From the NCBI GenBank assembly GCA_964492925.1, contig CAZBMF010000117.1, positions 1-6,651 of the forward strand: 6,651 nucleotides of DNA, given 5' to 3'. Origin of the DNA: VMCP01 sp964492925 (GTDB lineage Bacteria; Bacteroidota; Bacteroidia; NS11-12g; UBA955). This document shows positions 1-6,157 of the stretch, in pieces (position 1 is the stretch's first letter; each line of letters starts with the position of its first letter). A model generated the notes under the pieces. The model did not search any database and had not been told where the DNA came from. It worked only from the letters and a program-made list of their open reading frames with translations. The position numbers were made by a program, and so were the translations under genes.

Positions 1-258
1 GGAATGATTGGGTTGAATAAATTTTACCTCAAAAGTCTTGTTAGGCAATGCATTGGTATTTGAATAATAAAATGAAAACCCTGAATCTGAAAATTTCCAG
101 AACCCTCTATTTGTGGGCAAAACATACGTTTGTTTATGCTCAAATTCTAGAAAGGGTGTTTTAGCAAAATCTGATATTTTGGCAGTAAATTGACCAAATG
201 AAGCACACAAAAACAAAGTGTTTATGACAAAGAAAATGAACGTTTTGCGTTGCTTCAT
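1..258 (-). CDS. Exported protein of unknown function, N-terminal part (gene runs off the left edge)
   Basis: I do not recognise this family. Reading leftward from the ATG at 258-256, the frame stays open for 86 codons to the window edge, so the C-terminal part is missing. The protein begins MKQRKTFIFFVIN and continues with a hydrophobic stretch to about residue 22. This is a classical signal peptide: a basic start, a hydrophobic core, then 'CASFG' followed by Q23, a signal peptidase I context common in Bacteroidota. Cys18 lies in the hydrophobic core, but the residue before it is Leu, so I do not read it as a lipobox. The mature part (from about residue 23) is rich in Phe, Tyr, Asn, Thr and Lys, as in secreted or surface beta-rich proteins, with no motif I can name. 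No ATG lies upstream in frame. A promoter-like -7 element ends only four bases before the start codon. The gene is divergent from the cold-shock gene. The reading frame and export signal are fairly sure; the function is unknown. Confidence 0.7.
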   Translation of the reverse strand, partial: MKQRKTFIFFVINTLFLCASFGQFTAKISDFAKTPFLEFEHKQTYVLPTNRGFWKFSDSGFSFYYSNTNALPNKTFEVKFIQPNHS

Positions 259-262
259 TCGG

Positions 263-292
263 TAAATATAATGATTTTTTTTAGTAGGGCAA
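263..292 (-). promoter_or_regulatory. Candidate Bacteroidota-type promoter for the leftward exported-protein gene
   Basis: On the minus strand, TTG (292-290) is followed after 19 bases by TATATTTA (270-263), which matches the Bacteroidota -7 consensus TAnnTTTG except for its last base. The spacer falls in the usual range for this phylum. The start codon lies at 258, only four bases downstream, so transcription would begin at or very near the ATG and the mRNA would be leaderless or nearly so. This rests on pattern matching in AT-rich DNA, so a chance match is possible. Confidence 0.35.
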
Positions 293-295
293 TCC

Positions 296-311
296 ACCCC
301 AATTTTGGGGT
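296..311. repeat. Short inverted repeat (possible operator) in the divergent intergenic region
   Basis: ACCCCAA (296-302) and TTGGGGT (305-311) are perfect inverted copies separated by TT. The right edge of the leftward promoter's -33 element is at 292, so the dyad sits three bases upstream of it. That is a position where an activator or repressor dimer could bind. The G/C-rich arms stand out in a strongly AT-rich surrounding. No T-tract follows on either strand, so it is not an intrinsic terminator. The role is inference; the symmetry itself is plain. Confidence 0.4.
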
Positions 312-380
312 ATTTCACCCGCCTCATTTTTTCAATTGTCGTTTTTTTTGAAAATTATTTGCATTTTCTGCAAAACAAAA

Positions 381-410
381 TTTGTTTTCTTAATGTTTCG
401 CCTATCTTCG
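381..410 (+). promoter_or_regulatory. Promoter of the cold-shock gene
   Basis: TTTG (381-384), an 18-base spacer and TATCTTCG (403-410) form a good Bacteroidota sigma-A-type promoter (-33 TTTG, -7 TAnnTTTG, one mismatch). The predicted start of transcription, a few bases after 410, leaves a 5' leader of only about 20 bases before the ATG at 435. That leaves no room for the long structured leader known from E. coli cspA. The leader is almost pure A/T and has no Shine-Dalgarno sequence. The promoter position also argues against a longer protein starting at 336, because that ATG would lie upstream of the transcript start. Confidence 0.55.
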
Positions 411-434
411 TGGAACTTAATTAATATTTTTATA

Positions 435-629
435 ATGAAAACTGGAACTGTCAAATTCTTTAACAACACTAAAGGGTTTGGATTTATCATCGAAGACGGT
501 ACTGGCACAGAACATTTTGTGCATGTATCAGGTTTAATTGATCAGATCAACGAGAACGACAAAGTATCTTATGATCTAAAAGAAGGCAAAAGAGGATTAA
601 ATGCGGTAGACGTAAAAAAACTACCATAA
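435..629 (+). CDS. Cold-shock domain protein (CspA family)
   Basis: A 64-residue single-domain cold-shock protein that should bind single-stranded RNA and DNA in the cytoplasm through a five-strand OB-fold and act as an RNA chaperone. It begins MKTGTVKFFNN. RNP1 is KGFGFI at residues 13-18 and RNP2 is HFVHVS at about 27-32. The C-terminal part keeps the family's strand with G-L-N-A-V near residues 54-58. Phe8 replaces the Trp of the enterobacterial 'KWFN' motif, and His27 precedes FVH where most relatives have an aliphatic residue. Length is normal for the family. I chose the ATG at 435 because it gives exactly the family N-terminus; a longer in-frame start at 336 would add 33 unrelated residues and lies before the promoter. 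The gene is a single transcription unit between a promoter ending at 410 and a terminator at 654-678. Whether it is cold-induced cannot be told from sequence. Confidence 0.95.
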   Translation: MKTGTVKFFNNTKGFGFIIEDGTGTEHFVHVSGLIDQINENDKVSYDLKEGKRGLNAVDVKKLP

Positions 630-653
630 TAAATATTTTTTTGAATTTCTTGC

Positions 654-678
654 AGGCCATCGAAAGATGGCCTTTTTT
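654..678 (+). terminator. Rho-independent terminator of the cold-shock gene
   Basis: AGGCCATC (654-661), loop GAAA (662-665, a GNRA tetraloop) and GATGGCCT (666-673) form a perfect 8-bp stem, and a run of six T (673-678) follows on the plus strand. It lies 24 bases after the cold-shock stop codon. Read from the minus strand the hairpin is not followed by a T-tract, so it should stop rightward transcription only and not the convergent operon that ends at 725. Confidence 0.9.
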
Positions 679-724
679 GTTGCCCCATTGTTGCAACCAG
701 CCACCGTCCCTCAAGAATAAAATA

Positions 725-3178
725 CTACCAACTGTTGCTGCTGCGGTTGTAAAATTCGAAATTGATCTTGAATGCCGTGCGTGGTCCCTCAAATAAATTG
801 GAATACCCCACACAATAAAAAATGCCCACCTTGAAGCGCTCCCTCCAGATTTTAATCAATTTGTCGACACCAAAATACATTTCATAAAACATCATGTTGC
901 GTCGTTCCGGTGCATATAAGGCACTCAACCCAACCGATTCATATAAATTTAACTTCTTCACCAATGGAATTTTGTTGAGCACCGAACCATAAAAATGGTG
1001 GCGGTAGTGAACTTCATAATACCGTTTGAATGTCTTAAAGGTGCTGTCTAACAGCTGAAAAGCATACATCGGCGGGGTGAAAATTGAACGATCACCTCTG
1101 CGCTGATACCTGTAATCAATTACATTGATGTTGTTTATTTTCAAGAAAGAGCCACTGGTAGCCCTTAACTCACTTTTGCCCATCAATCCCCACGGAAAAT
1201 CGTGCTCAATGCGGTACTCCAAATATTGATAATCGATGGTGCTATTGAATAATCCCGGAACAGCCCTGCGGTAATCAACAATAAAAGTAGGCCAGGTTGA
1301 TCCCAAAATGATTTTCTGTTTCGGCTCGCTTAAATACCGTTGAAAAGGGGTGTAAGACAACGTGAAATCTGCAAAAATTGCCCTGTGAGAGTTGAATTTC
1401 AATGGCACATTGTTTGTGAATAAACTGTCGCCGGTGGATGAAAATTTGAAATAAGAAATGTCCTTTCGGTCGCTAAATTCCGCTTTTACCCTAAAATATA
1501 GCCCATTTAAAATTTCTTGGCGGTGATAAACCGTTAAATGGTCGTGCTGATAAAAATTGTCGCGCCTAAACAAATCAATATAAGCGGCAAATGGATTTAC
1601 AAATCCAAAATCTCTACCAGCCGCTATATAGACCAATTTTCGTTTGTAAGGATTGTAAAGCGTTGACAATACAACTGTTCCACGTAAATCTTGGTTGTTT
1701 AAACCATACGAAATATTTTCATTGAACGTAATTTTCTTTTTGCTTTCAAACGTTTTATCAATGCTATTGAAAATCGTAATCCTGCTTCCACCTGGCCACC
1801 AAGGTTGCCACAAAAACATCAATGGCTGGAACGACATATTGATGCCTTTACGTCGGTTTTGGTAATCTTGTCCCTCCAAAAACAAACTCTTTAAAGTAAT
1901 TTTATTGGCCAATTTTTCGAGGCTATCTAAGTAATAATCAGAAGATTGAACCCGTTTAATGCTGTCGGACTGTTTGATAAAAGTTCTTTCAACCACACTC
2001 AATGGAATCCTTCTATTTTTATCCCAAAACGCCGTATCTTTATCATAGGCATCATCCTCAACTTTGCTCAACTCAAGTCCAAAGTGATTTTTCGGAAAAT
2101 TCGGGTTGGTAACAATGTTGGTGTAATAAACTTTGGTTTCTGCAATGGTTTTGTTGGCCCCAGTTCTATAACTGTAAACAAAACTCTGAGAATCAATGAG
2201 AATGTTAGAATCTTTGGTGAGTCTGTAGCTTTGAGTTAAGGTCATGTCGTTGTATTCTGCCATCAAATGTGACGGAACTTTTAGAACAATTTTGGCTACA
2301 TAAAACGAGGTATCTACAAGGTGAATTTCACCAGAAAACGTTGAATTTGCCGTTTGACGGCTGTCTACTTTAATTTTTAAAACCCTACCATAAACAGGGT
2401 GTTTGTAGCTTTCAATGAATCGAAAACGATAAGCCAGAATGGCGCTACTTGAGAGGGGAGACATCACAGGGAGAGGACAAAGTCCTTGCAGTGACATCAA
2501 ATTTTGATAAATATTAAAATCGCCTTCAACGGTTGACAAATAGTACAAACTGGTTTTATCTCCACGAACGGAAACCCCTTTTTTAACCTCTTTTATTTTA
2601 TTCGGTGGCATCCAATCACGCTTCATGGTAATTTCCACCAAATTTGCATTGACTTGATTTTCTTCTTTTTGAGGGATGTCGGCGGCGCGAACATTGGGGT
2701 CGTCTGATTTTGGCAACACCCGTTTTTGCTTTATTGTGAGGTCTTCAAAGGCTTTGATATAGACATCGGCCGATTGCGCTGGAATACGTCCGGCCCAAAT
2801 ATTTCTTCGTGCTATGGCCTTTTTCATGTAATCAGGCCCTGGATCTTTCCATTTTGCTGAAATATGAACGGCATCAATATGTTTAATTTGTCGCACCAAT
2901 GCCAGAATGATGGTGTCTTTGAACTTGTCTGTTACAACAATGGGCAATTCTTGATTGTGATATTCGGGATGTGAAAACACCAATTGATAATTGCCGGGTT
3001 TTAGTTCAAGGGTGAAATAGCCATCTACTTTGGTTTGACCAAGTTTCCCTGAATTTTTTTCATAAATCTGTACCCCAGAAATGGGTGCATTGCTCGTATC
3101 AAGGCACAATCCAATCAATTGAGCATTTGCCAATTGAGTGAATGTAATTGCAATAATTAGTGCCCAGAGTTTTCTCAT
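725..3178 (-). CDS. CarboxypepD_reg-like / DUF5686 outer-membrane protein
   Basis: An 817-residue exported protein of the Bacteroidota family that joins a carboxypeptidase-regulatory-like beta-sandwich to DUF5686. Residues 1-19 are a signal peptide ending ANA before Gln20. Residues about 20-95 form the beta-sandwich, with the usual course from 'G..LD..NAPISGV.I' to G-Y-F-T-L and 'PGNYQLVFSHPEY'. DUF5686 follows from about residue 112 (DPGPDYMKKAIARRN), with family landmarks 'SADVYIKAFEDL' (136-147), 'PLSSSAILAYRFRF' (241-254) and 'SGEIHLVDTSFYVAKI' (282-297). The second half is rich in aromatic, strand-like segments ('NPFAAYIDLFRRDNFY', 'LNKIPLVKKLNLYESVG') and ends with alternating strand residues and a terminal Trp, which suggests an outer-membrane beta-barrel. 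The biochemical role of the family is not established. The start is the ATG that overlaps the OstA-like stop codon by four bases, with an AAGGA motif before it. Length is normal and the frame is intact. Family call sure; barrel topology inferred. Confidence 0.88.
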   Translation of the reverse strand: MRKLWALIIAITFTQLANAQLIGLCLDTSNAPISGVQIYEKNSGKLGQTKVDGYFTLELKPGNYQLVFSHPEYHNQELPIVVTDKFKDTIILALVRQIKHIDAVHISAKWKDPGPDYMKKAIARRNIWAGRIPAQSADVYIKAFEDLTIKQKRVLPKSDDPNVRAADIPQKEENQVNANLVEITMKRDWMPPNKIKEVKKGVSVRGDKTSLYYLSTVEGDFNIYQNLMSLQGLCPLPVMSPLSSSAILAYRFRFIESYKHPVYGRVLKIKVDSRQTANSTFSGEIHLVDTSFYVAKIVLKVPSHLMAEYNDMTLTQSYRLTKDSNILIDSQSFVYSYRTGANKTIAETKVYYTNIVTNPNFPKNHFGLELSKVEDDAYDKDTAFWDKNRRIPLSVVERTFIKQSDSIKRVQSSDYYLDSLEKLANKITLKSLFLEGQDYQNRRKGINMSFQPLMFLWQPWWPGGSRITIFNSIDKTFESKKKITFNENISYGLNNQDLRGTVVLSTLYNPYKRKLVYIAAGRDFGFVNPFAAYIDLFRRDNFYQHDHLTVYHRQEILNGLYFRVKAEFSDRKDISYFKFSSTGDSLFTNNVPLKFNSHRAIFADFTLSYTPFQRYLSEPKQKIILGSTWPTFIVDYRRAVPGLFNSTIDYQYLEYRIEHDFPWGLMGKSELRATSGSFLKINNINVIDYRYQRRGDRSIFTPPMYAFQLLDSTFKTFKRYYEVHYRHHFYGSVLNKIPLVKKLNLYESVGLSALYAPERRNMMFYEMYFGVDKLIKIWRERFKVGIFYCVGYSNLFEGPRTAFKINFEFYNRSSNSW

Positions 3179-4773
3179 TTTTTATCCTTCTTCTTACGGC
3201 CTTTTTTAGAATTGTCGATTTTTTTGGGATTTAGCGCATAATAAGTTCTTGGGATATAAGGAGTAAATTGACTTCCAAATGCCGACTGTTTCGGTTTGTT
3301 GTCGATGTCCCAAATAAATCCAGCGAGTTTTTCTTTGTCGGTAGGAAATAATTCCAATGGATAGATATTGCCCTCTGGCTTTACATAAAAGTACACACTG
3401 TTAATTTTTTGATTTTCAAATTGAAAACGGATATTGCTGCAGGTAATGTCGAAAACAGATGAAATGCTGTCGTTTTCCCTCATGAAATAAACACTTTTTC
3501 CGTTTCGATGAACCAAGGTTTGGGTGAGTTTTTGGTTGTTATCCAACAAATGTGTCATTGAATCTCCTGAAACCTGACTGAAGTGAATGCTGTCTTCCTT
3601 CATGGCAATAAATCCATGTTGGTACATGGTACTTTTGTTCATCTTTTTGTTTTTCAGGAACAAACGGATGGTATCGCCACTCATGCGGGTGAGTGAATCC
3701 CATAAAACAGGGTTTCCACTAAGTTTAAATGAGCTGTCAGCCGACTGATAATTCAAGTTTTTAGCCGTTCCAGAAACGTTATTTCTTTTGAATAGTACGT
3801 GGAACCAAGCTTTGATTTTTTGAACCTGAGTTGCGCTGTCTTTGCTGTAAAAGAGGGTATCGGCTTTGATGAAAAAACTATCGGTTTTGTCGATTTGCAA
3901 TGCCAAAGGATTTCCTGAAATGGTGATTTCCCCCGTATTTTTTGCGTAATCGGCTTTTTGTCCCCAAACTCTCCAATTCTCCGTAGAATCAATCAAATAC
4001 ACGTTTTTGTAAGCCGTGCCTCTGCGGTTTTTCTTGTTCACATACACAGAATCAGCCACCAACGTTTTATCGGGGTCGAACAATCCAACTTTTTGATAGA
4101 AAGTGCCTTGCTCAGTTTCTGTGTTGTAATTTCCTCGCTCAAAAACCATGGTTTGCGTTTCGTATTCCAGTTGAGTGAAAGAAAAGAACTTGGCAACTTT
4201 GCTTTGCGTAAAGTATTGGAGTGTATCTGTTTTGATGGTGTAATCGGGGGTTTGTAAAACCACATTTTGTTTGAAAAACAAGGTTTTTTGAGTGGGATTG
4301 AAACTCCCAGACACCGAAGTAAGTTTGGTTTTTTTATCGGTAATGACACCACCACTGCCATACCAACCAACTTTTGTTTGGGTGTGATACTGTAGCCAAG
4401 GTGTGAGTAAAGTCATTGTGTTATCTACTAACTTTACATTTCCTTCAACCCTTGCAGTGTGCGTGGCATTGTCAAAAATGAGTGTATTTCCAGTAACAAC
4501 AGTTCCTTCAGAATTGATGATTTTCACATCTCCGTAACCTTTGAGGGATTCTGTTTGAGGATCGTATTCGGCTTCATCGCAGAAAACGCGAGATCCTTGT
4601 TGCTCGAATTGAACGTTTCCTTTAAGCAATTGTCCTCCATGACCATTGATTTGAATGGACTTCATTTTGCGTGCGCTCAATGAAATGGGTTGTGCAATTA
4701 AATTTACCTGGTAAAAGGCAAATAAAACAAACAACCAAAGCTTAAAATGATGTTCTTTGTATCGAAGTAACAT
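3175..4773 (-). CDS. OstA-like (LptA/OstA-domain) exported protein
   Basis: A 532-residue exported protein related to the OstA/LptA beta-jellyroll family, whose better-known members carry lipopolysaccharide across the periplasm. Residues 1-27 form a signal peptide (hydrophobic from about 11 to 27, cleavage at LIA before Gln28). The mature N-terminus has the OstA pattern of strands punctuated by G-(N/D)-V: KGNVQFEQ (51-58), 'AEYDPQTESLKGYGDVKI' (68-85), TGNTLIFDN (94-102), VEGNVKLVD (109-117). Similar strands recur to about residue 370 (for example 'SGNPLALQ', 'LSGNPVLWDSLTRMSGDTI'), and the C-terminal part carries the family-like 'VKPEGNIYPLELFP' (464-477). It is much longer than E. coli LptA, as usual for the Bacteroidota branch, so a multi-repeat bridge is plausible but not proven. 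The last dozen residues are very lysine-rich. It is first in a two-gene operon, followed by the DUF5686 gene with an ATGA overlap. No Shine-Dalgarno sequence precedes its ATG. Family call firm, exact function open; I do not assign lptA. Confidence 0.87.
   Translation of the reverse strand: MLLRYKEHHFKLWLFVLFAFYQVNLIAQPISLSARKMKSIQINGHGGQLLKGNVQFEQQGSRVFCDEAEYDPQTESLKGYGDVKIINSEGTVVTGNTLIFDNATHTARVEGNVKLVDNTMTLLTPWLQYHTQTKVGWYGSGGVITDKKTKLTSVSGSFNPTQKTLFFKQNVVLQTPDYTIKTDTLQYFTQSKVAKFFSFTQLEYETQTMVFERGNYNTETEQGTFYQKVGLFDPDKTLVADSVYVNKKNRRGTAYKNVYLIDSTENWRVWGQKADYAKNTGEITISGNPLALQIDKTDSFFIKADTLFYSKDSATQVQKIKAWFHVLFKRNNVSGTAKNLNYQSADSSFKLSGNPVLWDSLTRMSGDTIRLFLKNKKMNKSTMYQHGFIAMKEDSIHFSQVSGDSMTHLLDNNQKLTQTLVHRNGKSVYFMRENDSISSVFDITCSNIRFQFENQKINSVYFYVKPEGNIYPLELFPTDKEKLAGFIWDIDNKPKQSAFGSQFTPYIPRTYYALNPKKIDNSKKGRKKKDKK
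3185..3190 (-). promoter_or_regulatory. Ribosome binding site for the overlapping DUF5686 start
   Basis: GAAGGA on the minus strand (3190-3185) lies six bases before the ATG at 3178 and inside the lysine-rich codons at the end of the OstA-like gene. It is the only recognisable Shine-Dalgarno motif before any start in this window. Together with the ATGA overlap it suggests translational coupling by re-initiation and supports the chosen start. The purine-rich lysine codons could also create the motif by chance. Confidence 0.5.
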
Positions 4774-4790
4774 TTACAGTAAAACTTCTG

Positions 4791-4798
4791 CAAATTAA
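4791..4798 (-). promoter_or_regulatory. Weak candidate -7 element for the OstA-like/DUF5686 operon
   Basis: TTAATTTG on the minus strand (4798-4791) matches TAnnTTTG at five of six fixed positions and would put the transcript start roughly a dozen bases before the ATG at 4773. I see no TTTG-type -33 element at 17-23 bases upstream, so support is thin. It falls right against the GTG start of tilS, so two divergent polymerases would compete here if tilS initiates nearby. Confidence 0.22.
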
Positions 4799-6118
4799 GT
4801 GTTAAATTCCGTTAAAGCATTGATGAATCTACAGAATTGGCAATTAGACCGACAATTGACGGTTTTGGGAGTCAGTGGAGGCATTGATTCTATGGTGCTT
4901 TTGCATGTTTTCGTTCAAAATAATTGGCCCTGCGTTGTGGCGCATGTAAACTACAATTTAAGGGGGGATGATAGCACCAACGACATGCAATTTGTGCAGC
5001 AAGAATGCGAAAAATTTGGGATTGAATGTTACGTAAAATCTGTTAAAACCACCCAAATTGCCAATGAATTGGGCGTTTCTATTCAAATGGCTGCTAGGGA
5101 CATTCGCTACCATTTTTTTGATGAGGTTTTGGTTAAAGTGAGTGCTCAAAACATCGCAACTGCCCATCACCAAGATGATGAATTGGAGAATTTCTTCATC
5201 TATTTGATGAGAAATCAAATGCATAGTGCTTGGCTCGGAATTCCTGAAACCCGCGGAAAAATTATCCGTCCTCTTTTGCGAATTTCGCGAAAAAAAATCT
5301 CAGAATTTGCCGCAGAAAACGCAATTCAATGGAGGGAAGACCGCAGCAACAGTGAAGTGAAGTATTTGAGAAATAAGGTGCGACATCTCCTTATCCCTCA
5401 ATTAAAAGAAGCGTATCCAGATATTGCCAGCGATTATCAAAATGCCACAAGATTGGCTCGACAAATAGAAGCGGAAGAAAATCAATTGTTTGAGTTGCGC
5501 TGGAAAAGCGAGGTGAAATCCACAGCAATGGAATGGTTTATTCCCCAGAATTTCATTGACAATCCCAAAAATAAATATGGCATTTTTAAAAAACTGATTC
5601 AGCTGAATTTTCATGAAAGTCAAATTATTCAGGCACTTTCCACTTCGCAACGAATTGGAAGTTTTTGGGAAAATAGCCAATGGAAAATGATTAAATTGAG
5701 ATCAGGATTAACCATCCAATCTTTCTTTATTTCTCAACAAGAACCGGTAGAATTTGAAATCAAGGATATGGGGAATTATGTTTTTGGTATCGTTGAGTTT
5801 CAGGTTAATCTCATAAACGTTTCGGATGTAGATTTTGCGGCTAAAAATGTGTACTATTTCCATCCCAAGGTGCTAGAAAACCTAAAAGTACGGGCCAGGC
5901 AACAAGGCGATAAAATGTCGGTTTTTGGCATGAAAGGGCACAAAAAATTGAGCGATTTGATGATCAATCAGAAAATTGATACAATTCAAAAAAATCAACT
6001 ACCGGTATTGGTTTCTCACCAAGAAATTGTAGCCGTATTGATGCTGAGAAGGAGTAAATTGTATCTTTTGGAAGACACCGAAACCGCAATTGCGATTTCT
6101 TGGAATTTGCGGAACTAA
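4799..6118 (+). CDS. tilS: tRNA(Ile)-lysidine synthetase TilS
   Basis: A cytoplasmic enzyme that uses ATP and lysine to convert the wobble cytidine of the minor tRNA(Ile) (CAU anticodon) to lysidine, changing its identity from Met to Ile. At 439 residues it has the normal two-part length. The N-terminal ATP-pyrophosphatase domain has the PP-loop SGGIDS (26-31), 'HVNYNLRG' (49-56), 'SIQMAARDIRY' (94-104), 'AHHQDDELEN' (122-131), GIP (147-149), RPLL (157-160) and 'WREDRSNSEVKYLRNKVRH' (178-196). The C-terminal TilS domain is seen as 'VRARQQGDKMSVFGMKG' then HKKLSDLMINQK (364-392). Two segments depart from the family: 138-147 lacks the usual glycines, and the end lacks the common G-x-R-x-D-x-R-F motif. 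I chose the GTG at 4799 because it gives the family-like N-terminal helix and spacing to the PP-loop; the ATG at 4823 is the alternative and would remove eight residues. No Shine-Dalgarno sequence is visible. The start lies 25 bases from the divergent OstA-like start. Confidence 0.94.
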   Translation: MLNSVKALMNLQNWQLDRQLTVLGVSGGIDSMVLLHVFVQNNWPCVVAHVNYNLRGDDSTNDMQFVQQECEKFGIECYVKSVKTTQIANELGVSIQMAARDIRYHFFDEVLVKVSAQNIATAHHQDDELENFFIYLMRNQMHSAWLGIPETRGKIIRPLLRISRKKISEFAAENAIQWREDRSNSEVKYLRNKVRHLLIPQLKEAYPDIASDYQNATRLARQIEAEENQLFELRWKSEVKSTAMEWFIPQNFIDNPKNKYGIFKKLIQLNFHESQIIQALSTSQRIGSFWENSQWKMIKLRSGLTIQSFFISQQEPVEFEIKDMGNYVFGIVEFQVNLINVSDVDFAAKNVYYFHPKVLENLKVRARQQGDKMSVFGMKGHKKLSDLMINQKIDTIQKNQLPVLVSHQEIVAVLMLRRSKLYLLEDTETAIAISWNLRN

Positions 6119-6124
6119 AATTCA

Positions 6125-6152
6125 TTTGGTTCTACATTTTCACCTATTTTTG
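6125..6152 (+). promoter_or_regulatory. Candidate promoter for the nucleotidyltransferase gene
   Basis: TATTTTTG (6145-6152) is a perfect match to the Bacteroidota -7 consensus TAnnTTTG. TTTG at 6125-6128 could be the -33 element, but the 16-base spacer is a little short. The ATG at 6158 follows the -7 element after five bases, which predicts a leaderless or nearly leaderless transcript. No terminator separates this gene from tilS (39-base gap), so read-through from tilS is also possible. Confidence 0.42.
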
Positions 6153-6157
6153 TATTC

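Noticed and set aside
18..258. Lipoprotein signal (Cys18) in the left-edge protein
   Set aside because: The residues before the Cys (LFL) do not fit a lipobox, which needs a small residue just before it; the G/Q context at 22-23 fits signal peptidase I better.
336..434. A 33-residue N-terminal extension of the cold-shock protein from an ATG at 336
   Set aside because: The extension has no resemblance to the family, begins upstream of a good promoter at 381-410, and the ATG at 435 gives the exact cold-shock N-terminus.
1946..2239. Plus-strand open frame of 97 codons inside the DUF5686 gene
   Set aside because: It lies wholly antisense to a well-supported long gene, with no family motif, promoter or ribosome binding site; treated as a shadow frame.
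3175..3190. Programmed -1 frameshift on the A6 run (3183-3178) that would fuse the OstA-like and DUF5686 proteins
   Set aside because: The frames are compatible with a -1 slip, but the downstream protein starts with its own full signal peptide, and the ATGA overlap plus AAGGA motif is explained by ordinary re-initiation. No stimulatory structure is evident.
3753..4370. Overlapping open frames on both strands inside the OstA-like gene
   Set aside because: Their composition follows from the coding bias of the real gene; none shows a recognisable domain or a plausible start region.
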